Of a DNA stretch of 64,000 nt, positions 51,504 to 61,246 are shown piece after piece. The stretch covers positions 3,073-67,072 of the forward strand of contig JAEDFR010000003.1 in the NCBI GenBank assembly GCA_016297945.1, given 5' to 3'. The translations under genes and the position numbers were made by a program. The notes beneath the pieces were generated by a model, which was not told the DNA's origin, made no database searches, and saw only the letters and a list, made by a program, of their open reading frames with translations. Every line of letters begins with the position of its first letter. Positions within the stretch are counted from its first letter, which is position 1. This DNA is from Lachnospiraceae bacterium (GTDB lineage Bacteria > Bacillota > Clostridia > Lachnospirales > Lachnospiraceae).

Positions 51504-52361
51504 ATGTGGATGTGGTTGGTTTTATTATATGGATTAATAAAAGGTGCAAGAGAAATTGTAAAAAAGAAATCCTTACAATACAGTTCGGTTGCGGAAGTTC
51601 TATTTTTTTACACATTATTTGCATTTTTAATGGTATTGCCGGATTGTAAGAATGCAATGGGCATATCGGTGCATATGCTGGGATGGATTTTTTTAAAATC
51701 CCTGATTATATTCTGCGCCTGGATTTTGAGTTTTAAAGCAATTAAGAAAATGCCAATCAGTCTGTACGGAGTGTTGGATTTGTCCCGTGTCTTATTTGCG
51801 ACATTGCTTGGAAGTGTTGTGTTAAATGAAGTTATGTCAACCAATCAGATCGTTGGACTAATCCTTGTCGCGATGGGATTATTGTTATTGAAAGTACATA
51901 TTCCTTTGAAAAAAACGGATAAGGATGAAAAAGACAAAGTGAAGCCGATAATTGTGATTTTTTCATTGCTTTCATGTATGCTCAATGCTCTGTCCGGTTT
52001 GCTTGACAAGATCTTGATGCGGGATTTAAACAGTTCGCAGCTACAGTTTTTTTACATGCTTTTTTTGGTTTTACTCTATGGTCTATATATGTGGATTGGA
52101 AAAGAAGAGGTAAATTTAAAGAAGGCAGTTAAAAATCCGTGGATATGGTTACTGGCACTTTTGTTTGTGATTGCGGATCGTGCGCTGTTTTTGGCAAATG
52201 CGGATCCGGAAAGTAAAATTACTATCATGACTTTGATTAAACAGTCCGGATGTGTTGTTACATTGGCAGCCGGAAAATGGATTTATCATGAAAAGCACGT
52301 TTTACATAGAGCATTATGTACTGTTTTGGTAGTGGTTGGAATTGTTGTTGCGGTGCTGTAA
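51504..52361 (+). CDS. EamA-family (drug/metabolite) transporter
   Basis: A 285-residue membrane protein with about ten helices arranged as two EamA repeats (AWILSFKAIKKMPISLYGVL then VLNEVMSTNQIVGLILVAMG in repeat one; IVVAVL end in repeat two). The substrate is unknown. The ATG at 51504 is chosen with AAGGAG 11-12 bases upstream; an in-frame ATG at 51480 would place that site inside the gene. An out-of-frame ATG at 51499 opens a 12-codon upstream ORF overlapping the start. Confidence 0.82.
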   Translation: MWMWLVLLYGLIKGAREIVKKKSLQYSSVAEVLFFYTLFAFLMVLPDCKNAMGISVHMLGWIFLKSLIIFCAWILSFKAIKKMPISLYGVLDLSRVLFATLLGSVVLNEVMSTNQIVGLILVAMGLLLLKVHIPLKKTDKDEKDKVKPIIVIFSLLSCMLNALSGLLDKILMRDLNSSQLQFFYMLFLVLLYGLYMWIGKEEVNLKKAVKNPWIWLLALLFVIADRALFLANADPESKITIMTLIKQSGCVVTLAAGKWIYHEKHVLHRALCTVLVVVGIVVAVL

Positions 52362-52509
52362 TGTTTCTGTAATGATAAAAATTTCAACTTCCATATCGAC
52401 ATGGATTGCTAAATATAATATAATAACTATATCTAAGAGTTCGTGATTTTCATACGGACAGATATTAAAAAACAAGAAAGAAATGCTATGAGTGGCAGAG
52501 GAGGATTCA

Positions 52510-53211
52510 ATGGGAGTTATTTCAAGATTTAAAGACATTATGGCAGCAAATTTCAATGCATTATTAGATAAGGCAGAGGATCCTGCTAAGATGATTGACC
52601 AGTATTTAAGAGACTTAAATGATGACCTTGCAAAGGTTAAAACAGAGACTGCAGGTGTCATTGCAGATGAAAAGGCAGCAAAGAGAAAACTGGATGAATG
52701 CGATGCTGAAATGGAGAAGATGGACAGATATGCCAGAAAAGCGGTTGCAGCAGGCAATGATGGCGATGCACGCCAGTTCTTAAATAAAAAATCTCAGTTA
52801 GCTCAGGAAAGAACCGCTTTGGAAGCCAATTACAATATGTGTCTTGAAAATTCATACAAGATGCGTGAGATGACCAAAAAGCTGGAAAACGACATTGCGG
52901 AATTAAAAGGCAAACAGCAGACATTAAAAGCAAAACTTGCTGTTGCTGAGACCAAGAAACGCATGAATGAAGTTGGTTCTTCTGCAAAAGGTGCCGGCGC
53001 AAGACTGGATGCATTCAAGAAAATGGAAGAAAAAGTGGACCGTATGCTGGATGAAGCTGACGCTATGGAAGAGCTTAACAGAAGCTCCGAGACATCTGAT
53101 ATCAGCGCATTACAGGCTTCTTACGCAGATATGGATGCAAGCTCAGATGTAGAAGACGAATTGGCAGCGTTAAAGGCAGAAATGGGACTTTCTACCGGTG
53201 GTCAGGCATAA
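52510..53211 (+). CDS. pspA: PspA/IM30-family membrane-stress protein
   Basis: A 233-residue, almost wholly helical coiled-coil protein. The amphipathic N-terminal helix MGVISRFKDIMAANFNALLD binds membranes, and DPAKMIDQYLRDLNDDLAKV is a family signature. Such proteins form ESCRT-III-like assemblies that protect damaged membranes. AGAGGAGG lies 6 bases before ATG 52510. It is followed by an SPFH protein gene, as in the Bacillus ydjFGHI region, separated by two stem-loops. Confidence 0.94.
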   Translation: MGVISRFKDIMAANFNALLDKAEDPAKMIDQYLRDLNDDLAKVKTETAGVIADEKAAKRKLDECDAEMEKMDRYARKAVAAGNDGDARQFLNKKSQLAQERTALEANYNMCLENSYKMREMTKKLENDIAELKGKQQTLKAKLAVAETKKRMNEVGSSAKGAGARLDAFKKMEEKVDRMLDEADAMEELNRSSETSDISALQASYADMDASSDVEDELAALKAEMGLSTGGQA

Positions 53212-53279
53212 TTGACTGTCGAATATCAGAGCCGGAGCCGTTTCATGATAATGAAGACAGATTTATAATCTAATAATCA

Positions 53280-53354
53280 ATGATACCAGGATCGCGAGAG
53301 CACAAATCGCGTAGCAATCCGTTGGTATCATGGGGTCAAAATACCTTTTGACCC
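53280..53354 (+). other. Two adjacent stem-loops between pspA and the SPFH gene
   Basis: The first stem is ATGATACCA (53280-53288) with TGGTATCAT (53323-53331), extended by GGAT/ATCC and CGCGA/TCGCG inside. The second is GGGTCAAAA (53333-53341) with TTTTGACCC (53346-53354), loop TACC. No T run follows, so complete termination is unlikely; processing or partial attenuation is possible. Confidence 0.65.
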
Positions 53355-53391
53355 AAACATCATAATATTAGTAAAAAAGGGAGAATATGAT

Positions 53392-54378
53392 ATGGGTATT
53401 TTTTCAAATCAGTTATTAAATGTTGTTGAATGGGATGAGAAAAAGGAAGGCGTTCTATTCTGGAAGTGGCCGAATGATGAGATTAAAAAAGGTTCTAAGT
53501 TAGTCATTCGTCCCGGTCAGGATGCCATCTTTATGTACATGGGCAAAATTGAAGGTGTATTTACCGATGATGGTACATATGATATTGAAACCCAGATTAT
53601 TCCGTTCTTATCAAGCTTAAAAGGATTTAAATTCGGTTTCAACTCCGGCATGAGAGCAGAAGTTGTATTTATTAATACCAAAGAGCTTTTATGCAAATGG
53701 GGAACCAAAAATGCAATCAATCTTCCTGCACAGGGGCTTCCCGGTGGTATGCCAATCCGTGCATTTGGTACGTTTAACTGTAGAGTTGTTGACCACAGCG
53801 TGATGCTTGAAAAATTATCCGGCACCATGCAGACATATTGCGTAGAAGATGTCAGAACACGTATTACTTCAAGCCTTGATCAGCTTTTGATGAGTTGGAT
53901 TGCAAAAGAAGGTAAAGATATGTTCAACCTTCAGATCAATGCACGTGAGATTTCCAAAGGTATTGAAGAAGATCTGGATATGGAAATGCGCAAAATCGGT
54001 GTCGGTATTACCGGATTTACCATCGAAAGCTTCAATTATCCTGAAGAGATCAAAAAGATGCAGGAAAAAGCAGCCGCACAGGCTATGGTTGGCGATGTGA
54101 ATAAATACAGTCAGTTGGCTATGGCAGATTCCATGGGCAAAGGCGGAGGAAACTCCGGCGCAGGCATGGCATCTCAGATGATGGGTATGCAGATGGGCAT
54201 GATGATGGGTCAGCAGATGATGAACAATATGGGCATGGGAATGCAGCCTCAGAATCAGCAGCCCCAGATGCAGCAGCCGGTCAATAATGGCGGAGCTGCA
54301 CCGAAATTCTGTCCGAATTGCGGAACGCCTACAAACGGCGCAAAATTCTGTAGCAACTGCGGACAACAGTTAGTATAA
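53392..54378 (+). CDS. SPFH-domain protein with C-terminal zinc ribbon (YdjI-like)
   Basis: A 328-residue protein. Residues 1-225 form an SPFH/virion-core-like domain (WKWPNDEIKKGSKLVIRPGQ, FMYMGKIEGVF, GVGITGFTIESFNYPEEI). A Met/Gln-rich flexible linker (about 240-300, MMGMQMGMMMGQQMMNNMG) leads to a zinc ribbon with two CxxC pairs (FCPNCGTP, FCSNCGQQ). Partners of PspA of this type help place it at membranes. It is downstream of pspA and likely co-expressed. GGGAG precedes the ATG by 9 bases. Confidence 0.9.
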   Translation: MGIFSNQLLNVVEWDEKKEGVLFWKWPNDEIKKGSKLVIRPGQDAIFMYMGKIEGVFTDDGTYDIETQIIPFLSSLKGFKFGFNSGMRAEVVFINTKELLCKWGTKNAINLPAQGLPGGMPIRAFGTFNCRVVDHSVMLEKLSGTMQTYCVEDVRTRITSSLDQLLMSWIAKEGKDMFNLQINAREISKGIEEDLDMEMRKIGVGITGFTIESFNYPEEIKKMQEKAAAQAMVGDVNKYSQLAMADSMGKGGGNSGAGMASQMMGMQMGMMMGQQMMNNMGMGMQPQNQQPQMQQPVNNGGAAPKFCPNCGTPTNGAKFCSNCGQQLV

Positions 54379-54437
54379 AATGATGTAATGGTTACATTTT
54401 GGAAACATTTAGTTGGTTGACATAACAACTGGCTTTG

Positions 54438-54473
54438 ATGGACCGGATGAATTGTTTGTCCGGTCCATTTTTC
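54438..54473 (+). terminator. Terminator after the SPFH gene
   Basis: A 10-bp perfect stem (54438-54447 with 54459-54468), 11-base loop, five Ts. Confidence 0.85.
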
Positions 54474-54500
54474 TGTAAAACACAAAAACGGAGTGACACT

Positions 54501-56955
54501 ATGAATCGTCTGGATACATTAAATGACAAACAAAGAGAAGCTGTTTTGGCAACGGATGGACCGGTTTTGATTTTGGCCGGAGCCGGTAGTGGAAAGACGC
54601 GTGTTTTGACGCATCGAATTGCATATTTGATTGAGGAATGTGGCGTAAATCCATGGAATCATGGCGATTACGTTTACCAATAAGGCAGCAGGTGAAATGC
54701 GGGAAAGGGTAAATGATCTGGTTGGATTTGGCTCTGACAGTATCTGGGTTTCTACATTTCATTCGAGTTGTGTGCGAATTTTGCGCAGATATGCCGATCG
54801 GTTAGGGTATGATAACTCTTTTACCATTTACGATACGGATGATTCCAAGTCTGTCATGAAGGATATCTGCAAAAAATTGCAGATTGATACCAAGCAGTTA
54901 AAGGAAAGAACGATTCTGGGCGCTATTTCGTCTGCAAAAAACGAAGGGATTCTACCGGATGATTTTCGGATGGCGGCAATGGGAGACTACAATAAGACCA
55001 AGATTGCCAATGCCTATATTGAGTATCAAAATGCCTTATTAAGAAATAATGCCATGGATTTTGATGATTTACTGGTAAATACTGTGGAGTTGTTTAAAGC
55101 TAATCCGGATGTTTTACAAAATTATCAGGAGCGGATTTTGTATCTAATGGTGGATGAGTATCAGGACACCAACTCCATTCAGTTTGAATTTATCCGTTTA
55201 TTGGCAGGCAGTCGCAGAAATCTGTGTGTGGTCGGTGATGATGATCAGTCCATTTACAAATTCCGTGGTGCCAATATCCGCAATATTCTGGATTTTGAAA
55301 CGATTTATCCGGAGGCAAAGGTCATTAAGTTAGAGCAGAATTATCGCTCGACACAAAATGTTCTGGATGCAGCAAATGCCGTTATCAGCAACAATGAAAA
55401 TCGAAAATCCAAATCTTTGTGGACGGATAAGGGAGAAGGTAACCGCATTCATTTCCGTCAGTTTGATAATGCGGTGGAAGAGGCAGAATACATTGCTTAT
55501 GATGTTGCCGGTAAAAAGCGGGAAGGTGTAGCAGATTACAGGGATTGTGCCGTTTTATACCGGACGAATGCGCAGGCCCGTGTTTTGGAAGAACAGTTTA
55601 TCCATGCGGGAGTTCCTTACGATATTGTTGGTGGTGTTAATTTCTACGGACGAAAAGAAATCAAGGATTTACTGGCGTATTTAAAGACGATTGACAATGG
55701 AAATGATGATCTGGCAGTAAAACGTATCATTAATGTGCCGCGCAGAGGAATTGGTGCAACGACCATTGTAAAAGTGCAGGAATATGCAGATGATAGAAAT
55801 ATCGGATTTTATGAGGCGCTGGAAGAAGCAAATCAGATTATGTCCATTGGAAGAAGTGCTTCCAAACTGGAATCCTTTGTTACCATGATTCAGGCTTTTC
55901 GTGCGAAAGCAAAAATTATGTCTTTGAGTGATTTAGTAAAAGATATTATTGAAGTGACCGGCTATGTGGAGCAGATCGAAGCAAATTCGGATGAAGAAGC
56001 AGAAGCCAGGATTGAAAATATTGATGAATTCATTTCCAAAGTAGTGTCATTTGATGAAGAGCATGAAGAGACAACTTTGACAGAGTTTTTGGCAGAGGTT
56101 GCACTGGTTGCTGATATTGACAGTGTGGATGAAAACCGTAACAAAGTCTTGCTCATGACCTTACACAGTGCCAAAGGTCTGGAATTTCCACATGTATATC
56201 TGGCCGGAATGGAAGATGGTCTTTTCCCGAGTTATATGAGCATTATGGCGGATTCCAAAGAGGAAATTGCGGAGGAACGCCGCCTTGCCTATGTTGGTAT
56301 TACGAGAGCCAAGGAAGATCTGACCGTTACGGCAGCAAAAACAAGGATGATCCGTGGGGAAACACAGTATAATCCGGTCTCCCGTTTTTTACAGGAAATC
56401 CCGCAGGAACTTTTGGATAACCGTGTCCCGAAAAAGAAAACATTTGATTTTGACGAGTTTCCGGACGAAACGTTTTCGTCTGCAAAGAAATCCTTTGCAA
56501 AGAAGCCTTATCAGAGCATTTTTGGAAAAACTGCACCTATGGAAGTATATTCAAAGCCAAGACCTGTTTTGTTGGATAACGTGTTTGATAAACCAAAGCC
56601 GGTATCAGATGGCAATGTATTTGATCAGGCGAAACCGGTGTCAAAACCGGTATCAAAACCGGCAACGGGAGGATATCAGACAATTACAAAGCCGAAACCG
56701 AAAGCTATCTTAAAGGCCAAGGAAACAAGGGCAGAAGTAAAACCTTTTATTGCCCAAGGTGTTTCAAAAGGTGTTGCTATGCCGGGAACCAAGCCGGATT
56801 ACGATATAGGTGACCGCGTTAAACATATCAAATTTGGTGAAGGTGTTGTAAAGGCCATGGAAAAAGGTCCCAGAGATTATCAGGTGACTGTGGAATTTGA
56901 AAACTATGGGCAGAAAATTTTGTTTGCGGCATTTGCAAAGTTGCAGAAGATATAA
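54501..56955 (+). pseudogene. pcrA: ATP-dependent DNA helicase PcrA/UvrD, frameshifted
   Basis: ATG 54501 (GGAGTGACACT ahead) encodes [15 protein letters not shown] and Walker A AGAGSGKT (26-33), reaching GVNPWN at about 54659. There the phase changes; the next frame, from ATG 54661, resumes exactly with [16 protein letters not shown] and runs 764 codons to 56955. It carries VDEYQDTNSIQFEF (Walker B), VVGDDDQSIYKFRGA, QNYRST, MTLHSAKGLEF and VGITRAKEDL, and a Tudor-like end (IGDRVKHIKFGEGVV). Two bases missing after AAT at about 54659 would explain it. The two products separately would lack a working ATP site. PcrA is usually essential in Gram-positives, so a sequencing error must be considered. 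Confidence 0.85.
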
Positions 56956-57195
56956 AATGTATATAGTTTGATTTTGTAATGCTTTAATATCCTGGTATTA
57001 GTTTTTTTAATAATATATTTTTCAATGAGTTTTTTGATTCTTATTGATTATTATTCATGTTCTTTATGAGCTCCAAAAAGAGTTTTTTGGGGTGGCCTTA
57101 TTGAGTTAAAAAAAGTGATAGTAAAAAAGTGAAAAAAGTGGTAAACTAATTCTAACAGTAAGCTAAAAAGAAATGTTAAAAGAAGGGAGTTTATT

Positions 57196-57483
57196 ATGAA
57201 TAGAGCAAGAGTTGAAGAAATTGCAGCAGCAGTTGGCGATTTATTAAAAAAACAGGAAGAAGTAAAAGAAGAAAAGAAGAGTAAAGCAATTCTCTGGGTA
57301 TTTGCAATTATCGGTGCGATTGCAGCCGCTGTAGCCATTGCATATGCAATTTATTGTTATTTTACACCTGACTATTTAGAAGACTTTGAAGATGATTTTG
57401 ACGATGACTTTGAAGAAGATTTCTTTGATGATGATGAAGAGATTGAAGTCGCAAAGGCTGAAAAAAAGTCTGAGGAAGAATAA
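57196..57483 (+). CDS. Small membrane protein with acidic tail, unknown function
   Basis: A 95-residue protein: charged helix (residues 1-30), a membrane segment (AILWVFAIIGAIAAAVAIAY) and a tail of almost pure Asp/Glu/Phe (EDFEDDFDDDFEEDFFDDDE). AGAAGGGAG lies 8 bases before the ATG, and a strong terminator follows, so it is a real unit. The acidic end is presumably cytoplasmic or cation-binding. Family not recognised with certainty. The 240-base gap before it holds no other feature, apart from a weak CCAAAAA/TTTTTGG hairpin near 57073. Confidence 0.75.
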   Translation: MNRARVEEIAAAVGDLLKKQEEVKEEKKSKAILWVFAIIGAIAAAVAIAYAIYCYFTPDYLEDFEDDFDDDFEEDFFDDDEEIEVAKAEKKSEEE

Positions 57484-57503
57484 TTATTTTATTTAGTTTG
57501 ATG

Positions 57504-57534
57504 AGGCTGTTGCGGTTTGCAACAGCCTTTTTTA
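57504..57534 (+). terminator. Terminator of the acidic membrane protein gene
   Basis: A 10-bp perfect stem (57504-57513 with 57519-57528), loop GGTTT, six Ts. Confidence 0.9.
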
Positions 57535-57550
57535 TAGAAGTGGAGGCAGA

Positions 57551-59131
57551 ATGAAAAAAGGACAGAGTTATGAAGGCTATGTAGAAAGTGTAGCCTTTCC
57601 GGCAAAAGGGATTGTAGTTGTAGAAGGTGAAGAAAATAAAGCCGTGGTAAAAAATGTGTTGCCCGGTCAAAGGATTCAGTTTCGGGTAACTAAAAAGCGG
57701 AAAGGAAAAGCAGAAGGCGTTTTAGAAACGGTAATGGAAAAATCCGAGGATGAGGTGGATGCCGTGTGTCCTCATTTCGGTATTTGCGGTGGATGTAATT
57801 ATCAAAACCTTCCATATGAAAAACAACTGGAATTGAAAGCCAGACAGGTTGAAAAGTTGCTCAATGAAGTTTACATAAGTAAAGGGAGAGAAATCGAGTA
57901 TTCTTTTGAAGGTATAAAGAAAAGTCCCCAACAGTATGGATACCGAAATAAAATGGAGTTTTCTTTTGGTGACGAGTATAAAGATGGTCCTTTGTCTTTA
58001 GGTTTACATAAAAGAGGAGGCTTTTATGATATCGTTCCGGTTACGGAATGTAAGATCGTCGATCATGATTATCGTCTGATTTTGCAGACTGTTTTGCAGT
58101 TTTTCGGTGAAAGAAACATACCTTATTTTCACAGAGTAAAACTTTCGGGATATTTGCGTCATTTATTAGTCAGAAAAGCAGCAAAGACAGGACAGATTTT
58201 AGTGGCACTTGTGACCAGTAGTGATGCTGCCGGTCTGCCGTGTGATGAGAAAGCTTTGTTGGACGAATTTTTGAAACAACTTCTTTCTTTGGAGCAGGAG
58301 AAGAAACTGGAGGGAACATTTGCCGGTATATTGCATACCGTAAATGATTCAGTTGCCGATGTTGTGAAAGCGGACCGAAATGAGATTTTGTACGGGCAGG
58401 ATTATTTCTTTGAAGAATTGATGGGGCTGAAGTTTAAGATTTCCCAGTTTTCGTTTTTCCAGACCAATTCACTCGGAGCGGAGGTTTTATATGATACAGC
58501 CAGAAATTATATTTTAGAATCTGCCGGCGGTATGGCAGATCAGATTGTTTTTGATCTTTACAGCGGAACCGGAACCATTGCCCAGATGATGGCACCCGTC
58601 TGCAAAAAAGTTATCGGTGTTGAAATCGTAGAGGAAGCTGTGGAAGCTGCAAAGAAAAATGCAGAGCTGAATGGTTTACATAACTGTGAATTTATAGCAG
58701 GAGATGTTTTAAAAGTCATCGATGATATTTCGGAGAAACCGGATTTTATTATCTTAGATCCTCCCCGAGACGGAATTCATCCCAAAGCCTTGCAGAAGAT
58801 TTTGGACTATGGAGTTAGTCACATTGTTTATATTTCCTGCAAGCCTACGAGCCTTGCCAGAGATCTGGATGCATTTTTGGAAAGAGGCTATAAAATGGAA
58901 AAAGCCTGTTGCGTGGACATGTTTCCGGCTACGGCGAATGTGGAGACGGTATGTCTTTTGTCCAAACTCCATGAAGCGAAGCATCATGTGAATGTGACGG
59001 TGGATATGGATGAGATGGATATCACTTCTGCTGAGAGCAAGGCCACATATGAGGAGATAAAGAAGTATGTGGCGGAGCATAATGATGGGATGAAGGCAAG
59101 TAGTCTTAATATAGCGCAGGTGAAGGCATAA
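57551..59131 (+). CDS. rlmD: 23S rRNA (uracil-5-)-methyltransferase RlmD/RumA, with short C-terminal extension
   Basis: A 526-residue enzyme methylating uracil in 23S rRNA (U1939 in E. coli numbering) with SAM. Order: TRAM domain (about 1-60), iron-sulfur Cys motif CPHFGICGGC (73-82 with a further Cys), SAM-binding FDLYSGTGTIAQ (about 335), LDPPRDGIHP, and catalytic Cys in YISCKPTSLARDL (about 430). The core ends near LLSKLHE at about 475; about 50 more residues (HVNVTVDMDEMDITSAESKA) follow. Related Clostridial RlmD proteins carry a longer version of this tail; here it stops at IAQVKA. GGAGG precedes the ATG. Confidence 0.93.
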   Translation: MKKGQSYEGYVESVAFPAKGIVVVEGEENKAVVKNVLPGQRIQFRVTKKRKGKAEGVLETVMEKSEDEVDAVCPHFGICGGCNYQNLPYEKQLELKARQVEKLLNEVYISKGREIEYSFEGIKKSPQQYGYRNKMEFSFGDEYKDGPLSLGLHKRGGFYDIVPVTECKIVDHDYRLILQTVLQFFGERNIPYFHRVKLSGYLRHLLVRKAAKTGQILVALVTSSDAAGLPCDEKALLDEFLKQLLSLEQEKKLEGTFAGILHTVNDSVADVVKADRNEILYGQDYFFEELMGLKFKISQFSFFQTNSLGAEVLYDTARNYILESAGGMADQIVFDLYSGTGTIAQMMAPVCKKVIGVEIVEEAVEAAKKNAELNGLHNCEFIAGDVLKVIDDISEKPDFIILDPPRDGIHPKALQKILDYGVSHIVYISCKPTSLARDLDAFLERGYKMEKACCVDMFPATANVETVCLLSKLHEAKHHVNVTVDMDEMDITSAESKATYEEIKKYVAEHNDGMKASSLNIAQVKA

Positions 59132-59143
59132 GGAGAAGAAAAG

Positions 59144-59617
59144 ATGGATAACGAAATTTTATTTTGGTATTTTGTATTACTGTTTGGTTTTTCAGTATTG
59201 ATAGGATTGGTTAACCTTGCGAGAACATCAAAGGTAAAAAAACTAGCAAAAGGTGCAATAGAAATTACACCACAAGAATTTCTAAAGTTAAGAAAACAAA
59301 CAAAAGGAAATAGAAACCATAAAGGTGCTATGACGAAAAATAATTTTGAAGGAATATACATATTATATAATCAAACAAAAAATATGTATTATGTAGGACA
59401 AGCAAAAAAAGTATTGGATAGGGTAAATAATCATTTCACAGGAAAAGGAAATGGAGATGTATATGCTGACTATAAATATGGAGATAGTTTTACAATTAAA
59501 ATGATACCATTAAAAGGAAGTGGATTTAGTACATTAAATTCATTAGAAAAGAATGCAATAGCATCATATAATTCATATGCAAAAGGATACAATAAAACAA
59601 GAGGAAATAAGGCCTGA
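59144..59617 (+). CDS. Membrane-anchored GIY-YIG nuclease-domain protein
   Basis: A 157-residue protein: one N-terminal membrane helix (ILFWYFVLLFGFSVLIGLVN), a basic linker with ITPQEFLKLRKQTKGN, then a GIY-YIG domain (GIYILYNQTKNMYYVGQAKK, with Tyr-Tyr-Val-Gly and a downstream Arg in LDRVNNHF; candidate catalytic Glu in NSLEKNAIASY). These domains cut DNA in homing and repair enzymes. Codon use is far more A/T-biased (ATA, AGA, TTA) than rlmD, suggesting transfer. GGAG lies 9 bases before the ATG. It begins 12 bases after the clipped rlmD end. Confidence 0.85.
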   Translation: MDNEILFWYFVLLFGFSVLIGLVNLARTSKVKKLAKGAIEITPQEFLKLRKQTKGNRNHKGAMTKNNFEGIYILYNQTKNMYYVGQAKKVLDRVNNHFTGKGNGDVYADYKYGDSFTIKMIPLKGSGFSTLNSLEKNAIASYNSYAKGYNKTRGNKA

Positions 59618-59848
59618 ATGACCCACCAAAAATGGTGCATCGTTCAACATCCATAGAAATTCTATTATATTTTTTTATGGTGAAAATCAAATGCAATGTG
59701 TTTACTTGTAAAAAATGTATCTTACGAGCAAAAAATGCATGTTACCTTCCCTTCTGTTGCGTGAACCATTTTCTCATCCTATGATGATGTAAAAGCACAG
59801 GTACAAGATGCGTTTGTACTTGTATAAAAAACGTAAACGGAGGAAAAC

Positions 59849-61246
59849 ATGAATTACTTATTATTATTTTTATTTATCGTTGCAGAAATTGCATTTGTGA
59901 TTTGTACATTTTCAGAAAATGCTCAAAAAGCCATATGGTTTCATAATCGCTTTTTGATTAATGCGCTGGAATTTATGGCTTTTCTGGTCTTTGCATTATT
60001 TCCGGGAATTGATTTTGGATTTCGATTTATAGCACTTATTTTTGTTCTGATTATCCGTATCCTGATATCCGGTATTACTTATTTTTGTAAGCGAAGGGTA
60101 ACAGGAGACAAGAAAAAAGCATATGCCATATTAAGTGCACTGTTATCCATCATATGTATTGCTCTTAGTCTTATACCTTCTTTTATCTTTAATGATTACC
60201 ATGGCAGAGAGACAACCGGCAGCTATGAGGTGGCTATGTCAGAAGCAATTCTTTCAGATTCTTCCCGCCTCGAAACATTTGAAAATGATGGTTCTTTTAG
60301 AGAAGTACCGGTTCATTTTTACTATCCGGTCACCGATGAGTTAACAGAGTTTCCTTTGATTATCTTTTCCCATGGTGCTTTTGGATATTATGAAAGCAAT
60401 ACCTCCACATATATGGAGCTGGCATCTAATGGGTATGTGGTAGTCAGTCTGGATCATCCATACCATTCATTTTTTTGCACGGATACAGACGGAAAAACAA
60501 TTATTGTGGATATGAAATTCATGAATGATGTCATGTATATCAATAGTGGAAATGCTACGGAACAAGAAATTGCACAGATTTCCACATCCTGGATAAAACT
60601 TCGTACGGACGATATTTCATTTGTTCTGGATACCTTAAAAGCAGGTCGTCAGGATGGTGCGTTAAATGAAAACTGGTATGCAGAAGCACAAGCAGAGGAC
60701 ATCCTTCGGATTTTAAAAATGATGAATATGGAAAAAATCGGTGTCATGGGTCATTCACTCGGCGGTGCATCCGCAGAGTATTTAGGACGTATTCGTGATG
60801 ATGTTGATGCTGCTATCGATTTAGACGGCACCATGCTCGGAGAACAACTGGGTTTAGTAGAATGTGAACCTTACGAGTTTGAAGGAATCGAATATCGTGA
60901 AAAATATGTCATCAATGAGGAACCATATACGGTACCGCTTTTATCCATTGATAATCAGGAGCATCACGATTCGCGACTGGAAGCAAAAAAGATTGGAATG
61001 CCATATGCCAATAATACGATTCTGGAAAATGCTTTGGATGGCTATGAAACGTACTTTGCAAATGCCGGTCATATGAATTATACGGACCTTCCGTTGTTTA
61101 GTCCTTTCCTTGCAAATATGCTTGGAACCGGTTCCATCGATGCGGGAGAATGTATTGATACAATGAATGGTATTGTGTTGAACTTTTTTGACAGCAAATT
61201 GAAAGCCAAAGGGGCTTTTCACATTGAGGAATGCTATGGAAATTAA
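59849..61246 (+). CDS. Membrane-anchored alpha/beta hydrolase (platelet-activating-factor acetylhydrolase-like)
   Basis: A 465-residue protein with four membrane helices in the first about 115 residues and then an alpha/beta hydrolase domain. Seen are the oxyanion region IIFSHGAFGYYES, LDHPYHSFF, the nucleophile elbow GVMGHSLGGASAEY (Ser about 306) and the likely catalytic His in ANAGHMNYTD (about 407). It resembles PAF-acetylhydrolase-type lipases; substrate unknown. AAACGGAGG precedes the ATG. It overlaps the LytTR gene by 11 bases. Confidence 0.85.
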   Translation: MNYLLLFLFIVAEIAFVICTFSENAQKAIWFHNRFLINALEFMAFLVFALFPGIDFGFRFIALIFVLIIRILISGITYFCKRRVTGDKKKAYAILSALLSIICIALSLIPSFIFNDYHGRETTGSYEVAMSEAILSDSSRLETFENDGSFREVPVHFYYPVTDELTEFPLIIFSHGAFGYYESNTSTYMELASNGYVVVSLDHPYHSFFCTDTDGKTIIVDMKFMNDVMYINSGNATEQEIAQISTSWIKLRTDDISFVLDTLKAGRQDGALNENWYAEAQAEDILRILKMMNMEKIGVMGHSLGGASAEYLGRIRDDVDAAIDLDGTMLGEQLGLVECEPYEFEGIEYREKYVINEEPYTVPLLSIDNQEHHDSRLEAKKIGMPYANNTILENALDGYETYFANAGHMNYTDLPLFSPFLANMLGTGSIDAGECIDTMNGIVLNFFDSKLKAKGAFHIEECYGN

